This document shows, piece by piece, positions 6,388 to 6,717 of a stretch of DNA of 6,717 nucleotides. The notes under the pieces are model-generated. The model was not told where the DNA came from and did no database searches. It worked only from the letters and a program-made list of their open reading frames with translations. Position 1 is the first letter of the stretch. Each line of letters begins with the position of its first letter. The translations under genes were made by a program, and so were the position numbers. Source of the DNA: an uncultured Alphaproteobacteria bacterium (GTDB lineage Bacteria > Pseudomonadota > Alphaproteobacteria > Caulobacterales > Parvularculaceae); contig CALKYG010000155.1 in NCBI GenBank assembly GCA_938003575.1, positions 1-6,717 on the forward strand. Reading direction: 5' to 3'.

Positions 6388-6410
6388 CCCGGCTTGCGAA
6401 TGAAGCCGGG
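6388..6410 (-). terminator. GC-rich hairpin 8 bases before the pyk start
   Basis: A perfect 8-bp inverted repeat: CCCGGCTT (6388-6395) and AAGCCGGG (6403-6410) with a 7-base loop. Read on the minus strand it is followed by ATTTCTTC and then the pyk ATG. A GC-rich stem with a T-containing tail could end transcription of the upstream gene, attenuate pyk, or hide the weak GGGA ribosome site in its arm. The T-run is imperfect, so the terminator call is tentative. Confidence 0.4.
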
Positions 6411-6413
6411 ACC

Positions 6414-6453
6414 CTAGACCATGTCGCCCGCCGGAGTGAAGGCGCCGGTCTAG
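6414..6453 (-). repeat. Second inverted repeat in the pyk leader
   Basis: CTAGACC (6414-6420) and GGTCTAG (6447-6453) are perfect 7-base complements, with an inner pair CGCC (6425-6428) and GGCG (6441-6444), giving an interrupted stem. It includes the TAG stop of the NMO-like gene and is only 3 bases from the hairpin at 6388-6410, so the whole 70-base gap could be structured RNA. Confidence 0.35.
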
Positions 6454-6717
6454 CCGCAAATCCGCTTTTTCGCCGCCTCGTATTCTCTCGCGAGCTGTTC
6501 GACATAGGCGCCGGCCGGACCGCGCTTTTTGATCACGCCGATGCCCTGTCCACAGCCCCAGATGTCCTTCCAGGCCTTCGCATCGGTATTTCCGCCCGAG
6601 CCGAAATCCATCCTGGACGGATCGCTTTGCGGCAGATTGTCGGGATCAAGGCCCGCAGCGACAATTGAAGGCTTCAGGTAGTTGCCGTGCACGCCGGTGA
6701 AAAGATTTGTGTAGATG
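6450..6717 (-). CDS. Nitronate monooxygenase family protein, C-terminal part
   Basis: Only the last 88 residues or so are in the window; the gene continues beyond the right edge. Reading in from the edge the frame gives YTNLFTGVHGNYLKPSI, then AGLDPDNLP and, near the end, GQGIGVIKKRGPAGAYVEQL. These segments are typical of the C-terminus of FMN-dependent nitronate monooxygenase (2-nitropropane dioxygenase-like) TIM-barrel proteins, which oxidise alkyl nitronates. Family members are often annotated this way without a proven substrate. The FMN site and catalytic residues lie in the missing part. The protein ends KKRICG with a TAG stop. It lies upstream of pyk on the same strand and could share a transcript if the hairpins between them allow read-through. 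Confidence 0.87.
   Translation of the reverse strand, partial: IYTNLFTGVHGNYLKPSIVAAGLDPDNLPQSDPSRMDFGSGGNTDAKAWKDIWGCGQGIGVIKKRGPAGAYVEQLAREYEAAKKRICG

Noticed and set aside
5840..6403. Plus-strand open frame of 187 codons opposite the pyk N-terminal half
   Set aside because: It is a mirror of a conserved enzyme, with no motif and no ribosome site that I could see.
6380..6505. 42-residue N-terminal extension of pyruvate kinase
   Set aside because: The extra residues are arginine-rich, unlike any pyruvate kinase N-terminus I know, and would overlap the end of the NMO-like gene; the ATG at 6379 gives the normal length.

Overview
The window looks like an ordinary, compactly packed chromosomal segment of an alphaproteobacterium. 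This is inferred from high GC by eye, GC-rich third codon positions, and protein families typical of that class: 3-hydroxybutyrate dehydrogenase followed by a patatin-like protein, a short single-copy pyruvate kinase, a nitronate monooxygenase-like protein and a threonine-synthase-like PLP enzyme. No marker here fixes the genus. I see no transposase, phage gene, CRISPR array, tRNA or rRNA.

Layout. Bases 1-1954 (minus strand) hold a polyhydroxybutyrate (PHB)-related operon: bdhA, then a patatin-like lipase whose ATG directly follows the bdhA TAG, then possibly the first 34 codons of a third gene running off the left edge. Bases 1955-2081 are a divergent promoter region. Bases 2082-3861 (plus strand) hold a small exported TPR protein and, 13 bases later, a threonine-synthase-family enzyme. 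That enzyme converges with a dienelactone-hydrolase-family gene (3862-4581, minus) with no base between the two stop codons. Upstream of the hydrolase are a good promoter candidate and a 60-codon ORF of unknown function (4635-4817, minus). Then come pyruvate kinase (4958-6379, minus) and the C-terminal part of a nitronate monooxygenase-like protein (6450 to the right edge, minus). The 70-base gap between these last two holds two adjacent inverted repeats.

How the genes fit together. bdhA and the patatin gene match in order the bdhA-patD operon known from Legionella, which links 3-hydroxybutyrate oxidation and PHB mobilisation to a patatin-like lipase. Pyruvate kinase is the last ATP-forming step of glycolysis and could serve the same central carbon pool, but nothing in the sequence ties it to bdhA. 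The TPR and PLP-enzyme genes are probably co-transcribed, with no obvious functional link.

I did not find a clearly new system. The most useful leads are the abutting bdhA-patatin pair, a perfect 19-bp palindrome over the patatin stop codon, the double hairpin in the pyk leader, and the small uncharacterised ORF beside the hydrolase gene.
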